A model generated the notes under the pieces. It saw only the letters and a list, made by a program, of their open reading frames with translations, did not search any database and was not told the origin of the DNA. Shown piece by piece: positions 9,206 to 17,622 of a stretch of 64,000 nucleotides of DNA; within the stretch, counting starts at the first letter, position 1, and every line of letters begins with the position of its first letter. The DNA is from SXRF01 sp964624555. Lineage in GTDB: Bacteria; Pseudomonadota; Alphaproteobacteria; Rickettsiales; SXRF01. The position numbers and the translations under genes are program-made. The stretch lies in contig CAZUXB010000004.1 of the NCBI GenBank assembly GCA_964624555.1, forward strand, positions 6,159 through 70,158. Reading direction: 5' to 3'.

Positions 9206-9391
9206 ATGGTGAAAAAACCAGGAGAATCAACAGGAAATTGCGGGGGGATCTTTCAGGAGGTGGGGCCGCGTGGTGGGGTAAAGCCTAATTATGCGACAGT
9301 GGCCGACAATCATCGTCTGCCACCGACTCAAACAAGTGGCGGCGGCTGGAAACCTATTAAAGTTACTCCTGATAGCTTTCGTAAATCCTAA
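9206..9391 (+). CDS. YjzC-like small protein
   Basis: This 61-residue protein has an AAGGA ribosome binding site ahead of its ATG. It contains KPGE near the start, a central EVGPRGG, then LPPT and a GWKPI segment. This is the layout of the YjzC-like small proteins (PG...G.Y.EVGPRGG...LPPT). Function of that family is unknown. It is the first gene after the divergent promoter region and is followed after 54 bases by the first TIR gene, so it is probably part of the same transcript. It could be a regulatory or structural partner, or merely a linked cargo gene. Confidence 0.6.
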   Translation: MVKKPGESTGNCGGIFQEVGPRGGVKPNYATVADNHRLPPTQTSGGGWKPIKVTPDSFRKS

Positions 9392-9445
9392 CAACAACAG
9401 GCCGCAGAATTTTCTGATGGCTTACTAATTTGAGAAAGAAAGTAT

Positions 9446-9937
9446 ATGGCAAGAAAAGTATTTTTTAGCTTTCATTATGATCGCGATGTAAGGCGGGTTG
9501 TGCAGGTGCGCAATTCATGGGTTGTGCGTGGTGAGAAAGAGGCTCAACCATTCTTGGACAAAGCAGAATGGGAGTCGATTAAGCGTACGGGAGATAGAGC
9601 CGTGGAAAAATGGATCGAAGAGCAACTTAACGGCACATCTGTTACCGTAGTGCTTATCGGCGCAGAGACTTATGATCGTGAGTGGGTGAAGCACGAAATT
9701 AAGCGGAGTTACGAACTGAAAAAAGGTATAATCGGTATTTATATCCATAACATTAAAGACCCACAAAAGGGAACAGATACAAAGGGTAGGAACCCCCTAG
9801 ACCATTGGCACATCACCAGTAATGGCCAAAAGCAAATGTTTACTAGTCTTTATAAAACTTATGATTGGGTTGCTGATAATGGCTATCAAAACTTCTCGGC
9901 GTGGGTTGAGACTGCTGCTAAAGCTGCAGGAAGGTAG
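9446..9937 (+). CDS. thsB: Thoeris TIR-like protein ThsB, DUF1863 (MTH538) type
   Basis: The 163-residue protein opens with KVFFSFHYDRDV, the first strand and loop of the MTH538 TIR-like fold used by Thoeris ThsB. SVTVVLIGAETYDREWVKHEI follows at about 65-85 in two blocks, with Glu84 in the position of the catalytic glutamate of TIR NADases. The end (NPLDHW, then an aromatic C-terminal part) also fits this family. ThsB proteins detect phage and convert NAD to a cyclic ADP-ribose isomer that activates ThsA. It is six bases ahead of a second TIR gene and in a tight operon with the SIR2 gene. Family assignment rests on motif recognition and context. Confidence 0.82.
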   Translation: MARKVFFSFHYDRDVRRVVQVRNSWVVRGEKEAQPFLDKAEWESIKRTGDRAVEKWIEEQLNGTSVTVVLIGAETYDREWVKHEIKRSYELKKGIIGIYIHNIKDPQKGTDTKGRNPLDHWHITSNGQKQMFTSLYKTYDWVADNGYQNFSAWVETAAKAAGR

Positions 9938-9942
9938 TAAAT

Positions 9943-10449
9943 ATGCCGATATCACTTCACACTCTGCGTTCAACTGGAAGCGTTCTCCAAAAGGCTCATA
10001 ATATCTCAGAGGCGCGTACACTTGGAGCGCAAACTGCTTTCCTGTGTCATAGCCACAAGGATAAAGACTTAGTGCAAGGCGCGGTCGCCCAACTCCATAA
10101 AGCTGGATGGAACGTATACGTAGATTGGGCAGACGCGGCGATGCCGGAAACGCCCAATCGGGAAACAGCAGCTAAAATTAAGGATAAGATCGTTGAACTG
10201 ACATTCTTTCTATTCTTAGCTACCCCTAATTCGATGAATTCAAAATGGTGTCCGTGGGAATTAGGTTATGCCGATGGGAAAAAGGACATTGAAAAAATTC
10301 TCGTAATTCCTACCAGTGATAATGGCTCCACTTATGGCAGCGAATATCTTCAATTATACCGGCGCGTTGATGTTGGTGGTTCCGGCTTATTAGAAGTATT
10401 TTCACCAGGATATCAGCATCACAGCACTTCATTCAGAAATTTATATTAG
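9943..10449 (+). CDS. Second TIR-domain protein, ThsB-like
   Basis: The 168-residue protein carries a classical bacterial TIR domain from about residue 29: TAFLCHSHKDKDLV (strand A and BB-loop start), GWNVYVDW (strand B), then FFLFLATPNSMNSKWCPWELGYADG, with Glu106 at the catalytic glutamate position. It differs clearly from the preceding DUF1863-type TIR, so the operon has two non-identical sensors or enzymes. Thoeris loci with several ThsB genes are known, each thought to widen phage recognition. The gene starts six bases after the first thsB and ends nine bases before the SIR2 gene. Confidence 0.8.
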   Translation: MPISLHTLRSTGSVLQKAHNISEARTLGAQTAFLCHSHKDKDLVQGAVAQLHKAGWNVYVDWADAAMPETPNRETAAKIKDKIVELTFFLFLATPNSMNSKWCPWELGYADGKKDIEKILVIPTSDNGSTYGSEYLQLYRRVDVGGSGLLEVFSPGYQHHSTSFRNLY

Positions 10450-10457
10450 AGGTTGGA

Positions 10458-11891
10458 ATGAACAGGGAAATAGAAGCTTTTATCAATGATTTTGTGAACG
10501 ATCTGGCTGCAAACAATGCAGCGATTTTCGCAGGCGCCGGCATGTCAAAGAATACAGGGTATGTAGATTGGTCAGGTTTACTTGATGATATCGCAACACG
10601 TCTGGGTTTGCAGATCGATAAAGAGAATGATCTCGTATCTCTAGCTCAGTATCACGTAAATGAAAGTGGGCGCGCTTTATTAAATAAAAAAATTATAGAA
10701 GAATTTGTTGAAGATAATGATATTACTGAAAATCATCGTATCTTAGCTAGGTTGCCTATTTCGACTTATTGGACGACGAATTATGACCGTTTAATCGAAA
10801 ATGCCCTAAAAGAAGCGAACAAAAGAGCGGATGTAAAATTTGCTGTTGAGCAAATTTTTAATACACATCCTAGACGTGATGCAGTTGTATATAAAATGCA
10901 TGGCGATGCGACTTTACCTGCGCAGGCTATTTTGACCAAAGAAGATTACGAACGATATCATGTAACTCATGAAGCATTTATCAATGCTCTTACTGGCGAC
11001 CTCACTACTAAAACTTTTCTTTTTATTGGATTTAGTTTTGCTGACCCAAATCTCGATTATGTCTTAAGTCGCATAAACGTAAGACATCGTGAGTATAAAC
11101 GCGATCACTACTGCTTTATTAGGCGTCCAAAGTTAGGAGAAAAGGAAAGCGAAAGCAGAGCAGATTTCGATTATAATAGTAGGAAACTGCAACTAAGATT
11201 AGGAGAGCTAAAGCGTTACGGAATTCAGCCTCTTCTAATCGATGAGTACCATGAAATCAGAGAAGTTCTCGAAGAAATAGAAAATCGCTTTAGAAAACGC
11301 ACTGTGTTTATTTCTGGCAGTGCAGAAGAATATGGCGATTGGAATCGTAATGAAGCTCAACAATTCGTTCACAAACTAAGCAAAGCACTAATTATTCAAG
11401 GCTATCGCATAGTAAATGGATTTGGCTGGGGAATTGGCAGTGCCGTAATCAACGGTGCGCTTGATGCAGTATATGAAAGGCCCGATAAATACAGCGAAGA
11501 TCAGCTTATTATGAAACCATTTCCCCAGTTCCAAACGGGGGATAAAGCACTTCCTGATTTGTGGGAAGAATATCGTCAAAGAATGATCGGGCTGGCTGGT
11601 ATTTCAATCATTATATTTGGAAATAAGTTAGACAAGGGAACGATTGTAAATGCAAACGGCGTTAGGCGTGAGTTCGAAATTGCTAGGCAACATGATTTGG
11701 TGCCGATACCGATACCAATAACTGGATATATGGCTAAAGAAATCTTTGATGAGATTTCACAAGACTTCGATTCCTTATACACCGAGAACAAAAAAATAAT
11801 ACCTTTGGTAAAGGGACTTTCTTCGCTTGCTCACAACGATGTAGATAAAATCGTTCATAAAATAATAGAGATACTAAAAAAGGTGAACTAG
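10458..11891 (+). CDS. thsA: Thoeris effector ThsA: SIR2 NADase with C-terminal STALD/SLOG domain
   Basis: Residues about 10-265 form a SIR2 domain: FAGAGMS (residues 24-30, NAD binding), TTNYD with Asn108, KMHGD with His148, and a GFSFADPNLDYVL segment. Asn108 and His148 match the catalytic pair of ThsA. Residues about 280-450 form a STALD/SLOG sensor: VFISGSAEEYG, GFGWGIGSAV, WEEYRQRM and GVRREFEIA. In Thoeris this domain binds the cyclic ADP-ribose isomer made by ThsB and switches on NAD depletion, killing or arresting the infected cell. The 477-residue length fits the family. GAGGT precedes the ATG. It follows two TIR genes and is followed 12 bases later by a nuclease gene. Confidence 0.88.
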   Translation: MNREIEAFINDFVNDLAANNAAIFAGAGMSKNTGYVDWSGLLDDIATRLGLQIDKENDLVSLAQYHVNESGRALLNKKIIEEFVEDNDITENHRILARLPISTYWTTNYDRLIENALKEANKRADVKFAVEQIFNTHPRRDAVVYKMHGDATLPAQAILTKEDYERYHVTHEAFINALTGDLTTKTFLFIGFSFADPNLDYVLSRINVRHREYKRDHYCFIRRPKLGEKESESRADFDYNSRKLQLRLGELKRYGIQPLLIDEYHEIREVLEEIENRFRKRTVFISGSAEEYGDWNRNEAQQFVHKLSKALIIQGYRIVNGFGWGIGSAVINGALDAVYERPDKYSEDQLIMKPFPQFQTGDKALPDLWEEYRQRMIGLAGISIIIFGNKLDKGTIVNANGVRREFEIARQHDLVPIPIPITGYMAKEIFDEISQDFDSLYTENKKIIPLVKGLSSLAHNDVDKIVHKIIEILKKVN

Positions 11892-11903
11892 GAGCAGGTC
11901 GCT

Positions 11904-12716
11904 ATGAAATTTGCGCTGGTAAACGGATATAAAACTGAACCTCAGCCAAAGCTGCATGGTATCTGCGCACATTGCCATAGTGAAACAGTTTCGAAATGCG
12001 GAGATGCAAAGGTTTGGCATTGGGCGCATAAAAACAAGCTCTCATGTGATATATGGTGGGAGAACGAAACGGAGTGGCATAGGGTGTGGAAAAATCATTT
12101 CCCTACAGAATGGCAGGAAATTAGCCATTCTGATCCTTTAACCGGCGAAAAACATATAGCGGATATTAAAACAGAAAATGGACTGGTAATAGAGTTCCAG
12201 CATTCTGCAATCCAACCCACCGAGATGAAAAGCCGTGAGGCTTTCTATAAAAATATGATATGGGTTGTTGATGGGACACGTCTAAAGAGAGACTACCCAC
12301 GCTTCCACAAAGGGCTTAGGAATCTGGGGCTGGTAAAACAAGGGGTTTTCCTTTCGCCTTTCCCTGAAGAAAGTTTTCCAGCAAGCTGGCTTACAAGCTC
12401 GGTACCAGTTTATTTTGATTTTCAAGGCATGAATCCTATTGATGAATCAGATTGGAGCCAACCGCTTCTTTGGGGGATATTTCCAAATCGTGTAGAAGGG
12501 CGTGTTATAGTTGCTGCGTTCTTACGCAAGGAGTTTATCGAATCTCCTCACTTACTTTTGGGGCATGAGGTCTTTAATATGATTTCAGAGTATATTCAGG
12601 AGCAGCGTGAAAAAACAACAGTTAACGTCCAAAAACAATCTCTGCAATTACCTCGCCAACAGCATATGGTAATACCCATGCGAATGAGAAGGCCAAGAAG
12701 ATATAGGCGTTTCTAA
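11904..12716 (+). CDS. CoiA-like nuclease, PD-(D/E)xK fold with N-terminal zinc-binding motif
   Basis: Residues 21-42 hold CAHC, a further Cys32 and a HWAH segment (39-42), a likely metal-binding head seen in CoiA-family proteins. A PD-(D/E)xK-like core follows: Asp87 in HIADIKT, then Glu97 and Gln99 in VIEFQHS, then a helix with KSREAFY and a WVVDG strand. CoiA was named for competence, but the nuclease domain is found in many mobile and defence contexts. The gene has a GGAG ribosome binding site and starts 12 bases after thsA, so it is likely co-transcribed with the Thoeris core. Its role there is unknown; a DNA-targeting co-effector is one possibility. The C-terminus is Arg-rich. Confidence 0.72.
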   Translation: MKFALVNGYKTEPQPKLHGICAHCHSETVSKCGDAKVWHWAHKNKLSCDIWWENETEWHRVWKNHFPTEWQEISHSDPLTGEKHIADIKTENGLVIEFQHSAIQPTEMKSREAFYKNMIWVVDGTRLKRDYPRFHKGLRNLGLVKQGVFLSPFPEESFPASWLTSSVPVYFDFQGMNPIDESDWSQPLLWGIFPNRVEGRVIVAAFLRKEFIESPHLLLGHEVFNMISEYIQEQREKTTVNVQKQSLQLPRQQHMVIPMRMRRPRRYRRF

Positions 12717-12764
12717 GGAGCCAAAAATTTTTAAAAATTCCTAGGCAGGCTTAAAAAGTTCCGG

Positions 12765-12860
12765 GGGGTATTTAGGGCAGGGGTATTTTTAAGTTTTCTT
12801 AATGAAGTGATGGAGAGGATAGGCCGATAATAGGCATGATGGTATCCCCACGGTATCCCC
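12765..12860 (+). repeat. Two pairs of short direct repeats beside tRNA-Pro, possible integrase arm sites
   Basis: GGGGTATTT occurs at 12765-12773 and 12780-12788, 15 bases apart. GGTATCCCC occurs at 12841-12849 and 12852-12860, 11 bases apart. Tandem short repeats close to a tRNA 3' end are typical of arm-type sites of tyrosine integrases. No integrase gene is visible here, so this would be a relic. No second copy of the tRNA end was found at the other island edge. Confidence 0.4.
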
Positions 12861-12906
12861 GAAGATTAGGTGTGGAAAACGACTATCCATAACTCGTTGA
12901 AATAAA

Positions 12907-12983
<77 letters not shown>

Positions 12984-13077
12984 ACAAGAGAGATGATAAG
13001 ATTACTAGATGACAATATGATAAGAAAGTACTAGATAATCTCTAGTCATCTCGTTATCTCGTAATCTAGTCATCGGA
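12984..13077. repeat. Junction palindrome of reiterated words
   Basis: One arm has GATGATAAGATTACTAGATG-like words and the other has their complements (CTAGTCATC, GTTATCTCGTAATC) in tandem. It lies between tRNA-Pro and dapA. The same words recur at 44516-44600. Confidence 0.6.
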
Positions 13078-13127
13078 AAAATGAGTCCTCCTTCTTAACC
13101 TCCAACTGCAAACTGTCAACTAAAATT

Positions 13128-14018
13128 ATGTTCAAAGGTGTATATACTGCATTAATTACCCCATTTACGGCCTCCGGGGCTGTGGATGAGGGGGCTTTCC
13201 AGAAATTTGTCGAATGGCAGATAGACCAGGGGATCCACGGACTTGTGCCCTGCGGAACCACCGGGGAATCGCCGACCTTAAGCCATGAGGAGCATAACCG
13301 GGTCATCGACCTGTGTGTTGAAGTTGCCCAAAATAATAAAAAGGGGGGGCGGGTGCCAGTCATGGCCGGGACTGGCTCAAATTCTACCGAAGAAGCGATT
13401 ATGACCACCCGCTACGCTAAAAAAGCCGGGGCGGATAGTGTTCTTATTGCGGCGCCGTATTATAATAAGCCGACACAGGAAGGGCTTTACCAGCATTATA
13501 AAGCGATCAATGACGCTGTCGATATACCAATTATATTATATAATGTTCCGGGGCGGAGTGTGGTCAATATCAGTGATGATACCATTGCCCGCCTGGCCGA
13601 ACTTCCCAACATAGTTGGCCTCAAAGATGCTACTGGCGATCTGGCGCGTCCTTATACTTTGCGCAGGAAACTGAAAAAACCTTTCCAGCTGTTTTCCGGC
13701 GAGGATATGACTGCGGTCGCTTTTAATGTTTCCGGTGGGCATGGGTGCATTTCCGTTGCCTCGAATATCGTGCCGAAATTATGTGTGCAGGTTCAGGAAG
13801 CATGCCGCGCGAATGATTATGTCAGTGCGCTGACTTTACAAGACAAGCTTGTTGAACTAAATGCTGTTTTATTTTGTGAGACGAGTCCTGCGCCAGTTAA
13901 ATATGCTGCTTCACTTATTGGTAAATCTTTACCAAATCTTCGTTTACCTTTAGTCGGAGTTTCGGAGTCGTCTCAAATAGAGATTAAAAAAGCATTAAGC
14001 AATTTGCACTTGCTATAA
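13128..14018 (+). CDS. dapA: 4-hydroxy-tetrahydrodipicolinate synthase
   Basis: This cytosolic aldolase condenses pyruvate with aspartate semialdehyde, the committed step towards diaminopimelate and lysine. The 296-residue length is standard. Visible motifs are PCGTTGESPTL near residue 41, YNVPGR near 138 and GLKDATGD with the Schiff-base Lys166. The TIM barrel runs the full length. It is followed by smpB after 43 bases, a common alphaproteobacterial pairing. No clear ribosome binding site precedes the ATG, but N-terminal homology (MFKGVYTALITPF) supports it. Confidence 0.96.
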   Translation: MFKGVYTALITPFTASGAVDEGAFQKFVEWQIDQGIHGLVPCGTTGESPTLSHEEHNRVIDLCVEVAQNNKKGGRVPVMAGTGSNSTEEAIMTTRYAKKAGADSVLIAAPYYNKPTQEGLYQHYKAINDAVDIPIILYNVPGRSVVNISDDTIARLAELPNIVGLKDATGDLARPYTLRRKLKKPFQLFSGEDMTAVAFNVSGGHGCISVASNIVPKLCVQVQEACRANDYVSALTLQDKLVELNAVLFCETSPAPVKYAASLIGKSLPNLRLPLVGVSESSQIEIKKALSNLHLL

Positions 14019-14061
14019 AGTTTTTTTTCCTATTTATTAGTAAAATTATTGGAACGATTCC

Positions 14062-14547
14062 ATGTCAGAAAAAAATAATGCAACTGGGAAAACTACCAGC
14101 GGCAATATTGCACAAAACCGCAAGGCCCGTTTTGAATATTCCGTTGAGGAAGAATTTGAGGCAGGCATTGTACTTACCGGCACTGAAGTGAAGTCGCTGC
14201 GCGCGAATAAGGTTCAGATAAATGATGCCTATGCCGGTGAAAAAGACGGGGCGATTTGGCTGTTTAACGCCTATATCGCGGAGTACGCTGGCGGGAATCG
14301 TAACAATCATGAAACTAACCGTCCGCGTAAATTGCTGCTGCATAAAAAACAAATACGCAAATTGCTAGGAAGGTTGAAAGTTAAAGGGGTGACGCTGGTG
14401 CCGCTGTCGCTCTACTTTAATAGCCGCGGTCTGGCGAAAATTAAACTGGCACTGGCAATGGGTAAAAAACAGTACGAAAAACGCGATACAATAAAGCAAC
14501 GGGACTGGCAGCGTGACAAAGCCAGGATCATGCGCCAAAAAAACTGA
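14062..14547 (+). CDS. smpB: SsrA-binding protein SmpB
   Basis: SmpB binds the tRNA-like domain of tmRNA and delivers it to stalled ribosomes for trans-translation. The 161-residue protein shows the conserved NRKARFEYSVEEEFEAG start, LTGTEVKSLR, the KKQIRKLLGR helix and a basic C-terminal tail (KRDTIKQRDWQRDKARIM). It lies just downstream of dapA. No tmRNA gene was recognised in the window. Confidence 0.96.
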   Translation: MSEKNNATGKTTSGNIAQNRKARFEYSVEEEFEAGIVLTGTEVKSLRANKVQINDAYAGEKDGAIWLFNAYIAEYAGGNRNNHETNRPRKLLLHKKQIRKLLGRLKVKGVTLVPLSLYFNSRGLAKIKLALAMGKKQYEKRDTIKQRDWQRDKARIMRQKN

Positions 14548-14579
14548 TAAATTAAAACGGGTAAAGCAGGTAAAAAAAT

Positions 14580-15992
14580 ATGTTGGAAGCAATTACAGAT
14601 TTCTGGAAACCAGTAAAAAAAGTTTCGCCACCAAAAATAAAACTGATTGATATGCAGATAGGTACTGTGGTCAGTTTTGGCTTTGTTCCACAGTCGGTGC
14701 TGAGTGGGCGGAAGCTGACTGTTACCGCTATTAATAGTTATCAATTCGGTAAGGATGTACTCACATCTTTTGTTCTTGGCAGTGAAAAAGGCGAAGAAGT
14801 TTCCATGATTATCGCCGAGGCACAGGGTGAGCAATATCTCGCCATCTCCAGACGCATTGCGATTAAAGACCGGGAGAAACTATTTGATGCTGGTTCTATT
14901 GAAATTATAACCGGCAAGAATGAAGCCGGACAGTTTACCTGCAAGGATAACATACCGGAATTGAAAGGCTGGCTGGTCAGCAACTATAAGCGTGAAATCC
15001 AGGGGATGCGCGGCTATATTCATCATGCTGATTTCAGGGATGGCAGCGAAGTGCCGCAATCGGGCAAGGAGTTCCAGTATACACTTCTTGGCAGCAGCAG
15101 TAATGAGCATGCCATAGAAATAGAATCATACCAGGATGGGCATGTTGATGTATATGCGACCGTCTACCGCCGCACCAGCGATATCAACGAAGTTATCCAT
15201 CAGGCAGTGGCGCGGGAAGATGTTAAATTGACACTAGTTAACGAGCCTGAAAAACCGGATGAAAAATCTGCCGCAGAGCCTGTGGCAGTAAAAGATGTGG
15301 CAGCACCGGCAGTTGTGGAAACGCCAAAAGCAGAACCTGCCAAGCTGGAAATAGTAAAAGAAGAAGCTAAAGCTGAGCCGCCAAAATTAGAGTCGGTAAA
15401 ACTGGAGTTGCTGGCCCTGCCTGAACTAATAATAACTCCGCTGGCACCGGAGATAAAAAAATCAGAAACAACCCCTGAAGCTGTAAAATCTGAACCGAAG
15501 CCTGCTTTGGTAAAGGCTGACAAAGAAACTGCCAAAGAAAATAATATTACAAAAAATAACAACGAGGAGAAGAAAATTATGTCAACTGCAACTAACGAAA
15601 ATAAACCGATAAACGGTACCTCTGGTTCAGACCTGAAGCCAGTTCCGAGTTTCGGAAGCATAAATAAAGATTTTATACAGGAGATCAAACCCGTGACAAA
15701 AACAACAAATGGTATGGAGAATGATTCTCTGGAATGCGATCTGCGTATAGCCAACCAGATCATTGACGAAGCCATCCGCAATGAAATGCGCCTGTCCGAT
15801 GTGGTGCGCCGTATCATAGAACTTCCGGTAGCACATCAGGAAGCGGTGCAGATTCCTATCAACCTTGCTGATGAAGATTATTCACTGCTTGCTATCCGCT
15901 ATGGCATCCCGGCCTCTGACCGCCATGCCATAAAGCTGCGCATCATCCAGGACCTTGGTGATTTCTCCGGTTCCAAGAAGAAGGTGAATTAG
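14580..15992 (+). CDS. Hypothetical protein with two ordered ends and a Lys/Glu/Pro-rich linker
   Basis: Residues 1-215 look like a compact beta-rich domain (LTVTAINSYQFGKDVLTSFVL, then GYIHHADF), with no recognised family. Residues about 220-320 are low-complexity A/E/K/P repeats (such as PKAEPAKLEIVKEEAKAEP). The last 90 residues are helical (CDLRIANQIIDEAIRNE, DVVRRIIELP, IPASDRHAIKLRI). An in-frame ATG at 15579 (residue 334) has a strong GAGGAGA ribosome binding site, so a separate 137-residue C-terminal product is plausible. It starts 32 bases after smpB and is convergent with rpoN. Confidence 0.75.
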   Translation: MLEAITDFWKPVKKVSPPKIKLIDMQIGTVVSFGFVPQSVLSGRKLTVTAINSYQFGKDVLTSFVLGSEKGEEVSMIIAEAQGEQYLAISRRIAIKDREKLFDAGSIEIITGKNEAGQFTCKDNIPELKGWLVSNYKREIQGMRGYIHHADFRDGSEVPQSGKEFQYTLLGSSSNEHAIEIESYQDGHVDVYATVYRRTSDINEVIHQAVAREDVKLTLVNEPEKPDEKSAAEPVAVKDVAAPAVVETPKAEPAKLEIVKEEAKAEPPKLESVKLELLALPELIITPLAPEIKKSETTPEAVKSEPKPALVKADKETAKENNITKNNNEEKKIMSTATNENKPINGTSGSDLKPVPSFGSINKDFIQEIKPVTKTTNGMENDSLECDLRIANQIIDEAIRNEMRLSDVVRRIIELPVAHQEAVQIPINLADEDYSLLAIRYGIPASDRHAIKLRIIQDLGDFSGSKKKVN

Positions 15993-15994
15993 TA

Positions 15995-16082
15995 AAAACC
16001 CCTCTCTAACTCTCCCCACTACGTGGAGAGAGGACTTATTCTTTATTCCCTCTCCCGCTTGCGGGGGAGGGTTAGGGAGGTG
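15995..16082. repeat. CCCTCTCCC-type palindromic element between convergent genes
   Basis: CTCTCC(N)GGAGAG and CCCTCTCCCGCTTGCGGGGGAGGG hairpins lie side by side between the stops of the upstream gene and rpoN. This is a variant of the family also seen near 23.3, 26.8, 35.6, 40.1 and 63.4 kb. It may act as a bidirectional terminator. Confidence 0.7.
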
Positions 16083-16083
16083 G

Positions 16084-17559
16084 TTACAGCGTATTCAGCT
16101 TCTCACGTTTGCGTTTAGGTGAAGAAGCTATACCAAGAGCTTCCCGGTATTTGGCGACTGTACGCCGTGCCACGTTGATGTTGCGTTCCTTGAGCAGGTC
16201 AACGATATCATCATCCATAAGTATTTTATCAGGTGTTTCTTTTGCGATCATTTCGCCAATGAAATGTTTTACCGTCTGGCTGGAAAAACTATCGCCGCTG
16301 CCGATAGCTCTGGCCAGCGCCGAAGTGAAGAAATATTTCAGCTCGAAGGTGCCGCGCGGGCAGATCAGGAATTTGCCATTGGTAACGCGTGATATGGTGC
16401 TTTCGTGATATCCGGTAGCTGCCGCAATGTCCTTAAGCGTCATCGGTTTCATATAGCGCACACCTAAGCGGAAGAACGCGTCCTGCTGCTTGACCAGTTC
16501 GCTGGCGACCTTGAGCATGGTCTGGGCGCGTTGCTCCAGCGCCCGCACCAGCCAGTTGGCAGAACCAAACTGTTCACTTAAATAATCCTTGTCTTTTTTA
16601 TTACGGGTTTCGGCGCTGACTTTTTTGTAGAAGCGTTTATTGACCATTATTTTCGGAAAATTATTCATGTTGAGTTCGATATGCCAGTTACCATCAGGCA
16701 GGCGGCGCACGAAAATATCCGGCTCCAGAGTCTGCGAAGTTTCATGAACAAAGCCGCCGCCCGGTTTGGGGTTGAGCTCACGTATCTCGGCTACCATCTG
16801 GCGCAGGTCATCCTTATCCACGCCGCACTTTTTTTGCAGCTCGTCAAAACGGCTTTCGGCCAGCAGGTGCAGATGCTCAAGAAGTTTCTGCATCGCCGGG
16901 TCAAGGCGGTTCTTGTCTTTAAGCTGCAAGGACAGGCACTCGGTAAGGTTGCGGGCACAGATTCCAACCGGGTCAAAATTCTGCAATGCGGCGAGTGTTT
17001 CTTCGATCTCTACCATCTCCACGCCGAACATTTCGGGCAGGGGGCTTAGGTCTTCTTTTATGTAGCCGGCATCATCGACAAGGTCGATAAGATGCGCGCC
17101 AATAAGCAGTTTCGCCGGGTCATGAACATCCATATGCAGCTGGCTTAAAAGATGCTCGCGCAGGGAAATTCCCTGTGAAGGGTTATCGTCGATGCTGCGT
17201 GTATCATCTTCGGCATCATAAGCGGAAGTGCCGCCGCTACTGCTGCTTTCACGCAAATAGTCGCGCTCGATATTTTCGCTGTCGTCCCAGTTTTCGGAAG
17301 AATTTTCGTCAGAAAAATTATCGTCGCTGTTAAAGTCAGCTTCGCGCGGTTCGTCACTTTCCTTGGGTTTGGCAGATTCCGCGTTATCTTCGCCGGATTC
17401 AAGTTCTTCCTGCGAGAGAAACGGATTTTCTTCCAGTGCTTGTTCAACGAATTCGCGTAGTTCAAGGGAGTTGCATTGCAACAGCTTTATCGATTGCTGT
17501 AATGCCTGCGTCATCACCAGTGACTGGCCTTGGCGGAGTTCTAACCTTGGAGCGTTCAT
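16084..17559 (-). CDS. rpoN: RNA polymerase sigma-54 factor RpoN
   Basis: The N-terminal activator-binding region I is clear (LRQGQSLVMTQALQQSIKLL, then LEENPFL). A long acidic region II (Asp/Glu/Ser-rich, about 55-120) follows, then the core-binding domain, the HTH and the RpoN box near residue 466 (ARRTVAKYREALGI). The 491 residues are usual for alphaproteobacteria. Sigma-54 directs -24/-12 promoters with AAA+ activators. No hpf or ptsN follows it, unlike the common rpoN operon; the downstream neighbour is convergent. Confidence 0.97.
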   Translation of the reverse strand: MNAPRLELRQGQSLVMTQALQQSIKLLQCNSLELREFVEQALEENPFLSQEELESGEDNAESAKPKESDEPREADFNSDDNFSDENSSENWDDSENIERDYLRESSSSGGTSAYDAEDDTRSIDDNPSQGISLREHLLSQLHMDVHDPAKLLIGAHLIDLVDDAGYIKEDLSPLPEMFGVEMVEIEETLAALQNFDPVGICARNLTECLSLQLKDKNRLDPAMQKLLEHLHLLAESRFDELQKKCGVDKDDLRQMVAEIRELNPKPGGGFVHETSQTLEPDIFVRRLPDGNWHIELNMNNFPKIMVNKRFYKKVSAETRNKKDKDYLSEQFGSANWLVRALEQRAQTMLKVASELVKQQDAFFRLGVRYMKPMTLKDIAAATGYHESTISRVTNGKFLICPRGTFELKYFFTSALARAIGSGDSFSSQTVKHFIGEMIAKETPDKILMDDDIVDLLKERNINVARRTVAKYREALGIASSPKRKREKLNTL

Positions 17560-17622
17560 GATAAATTTTTCAAATTTTTTTCTAATTTATTTTGCAGCAT
17601 ATTATATGCTTACACACTCCAG

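Noticed and set aside
11904..12716. True competence gene coiA
   Set aside because: Family resemblance is real, but no competence genes accompany it, and its position in a Thoeris operon argues for another role, so no gene symbol was given.
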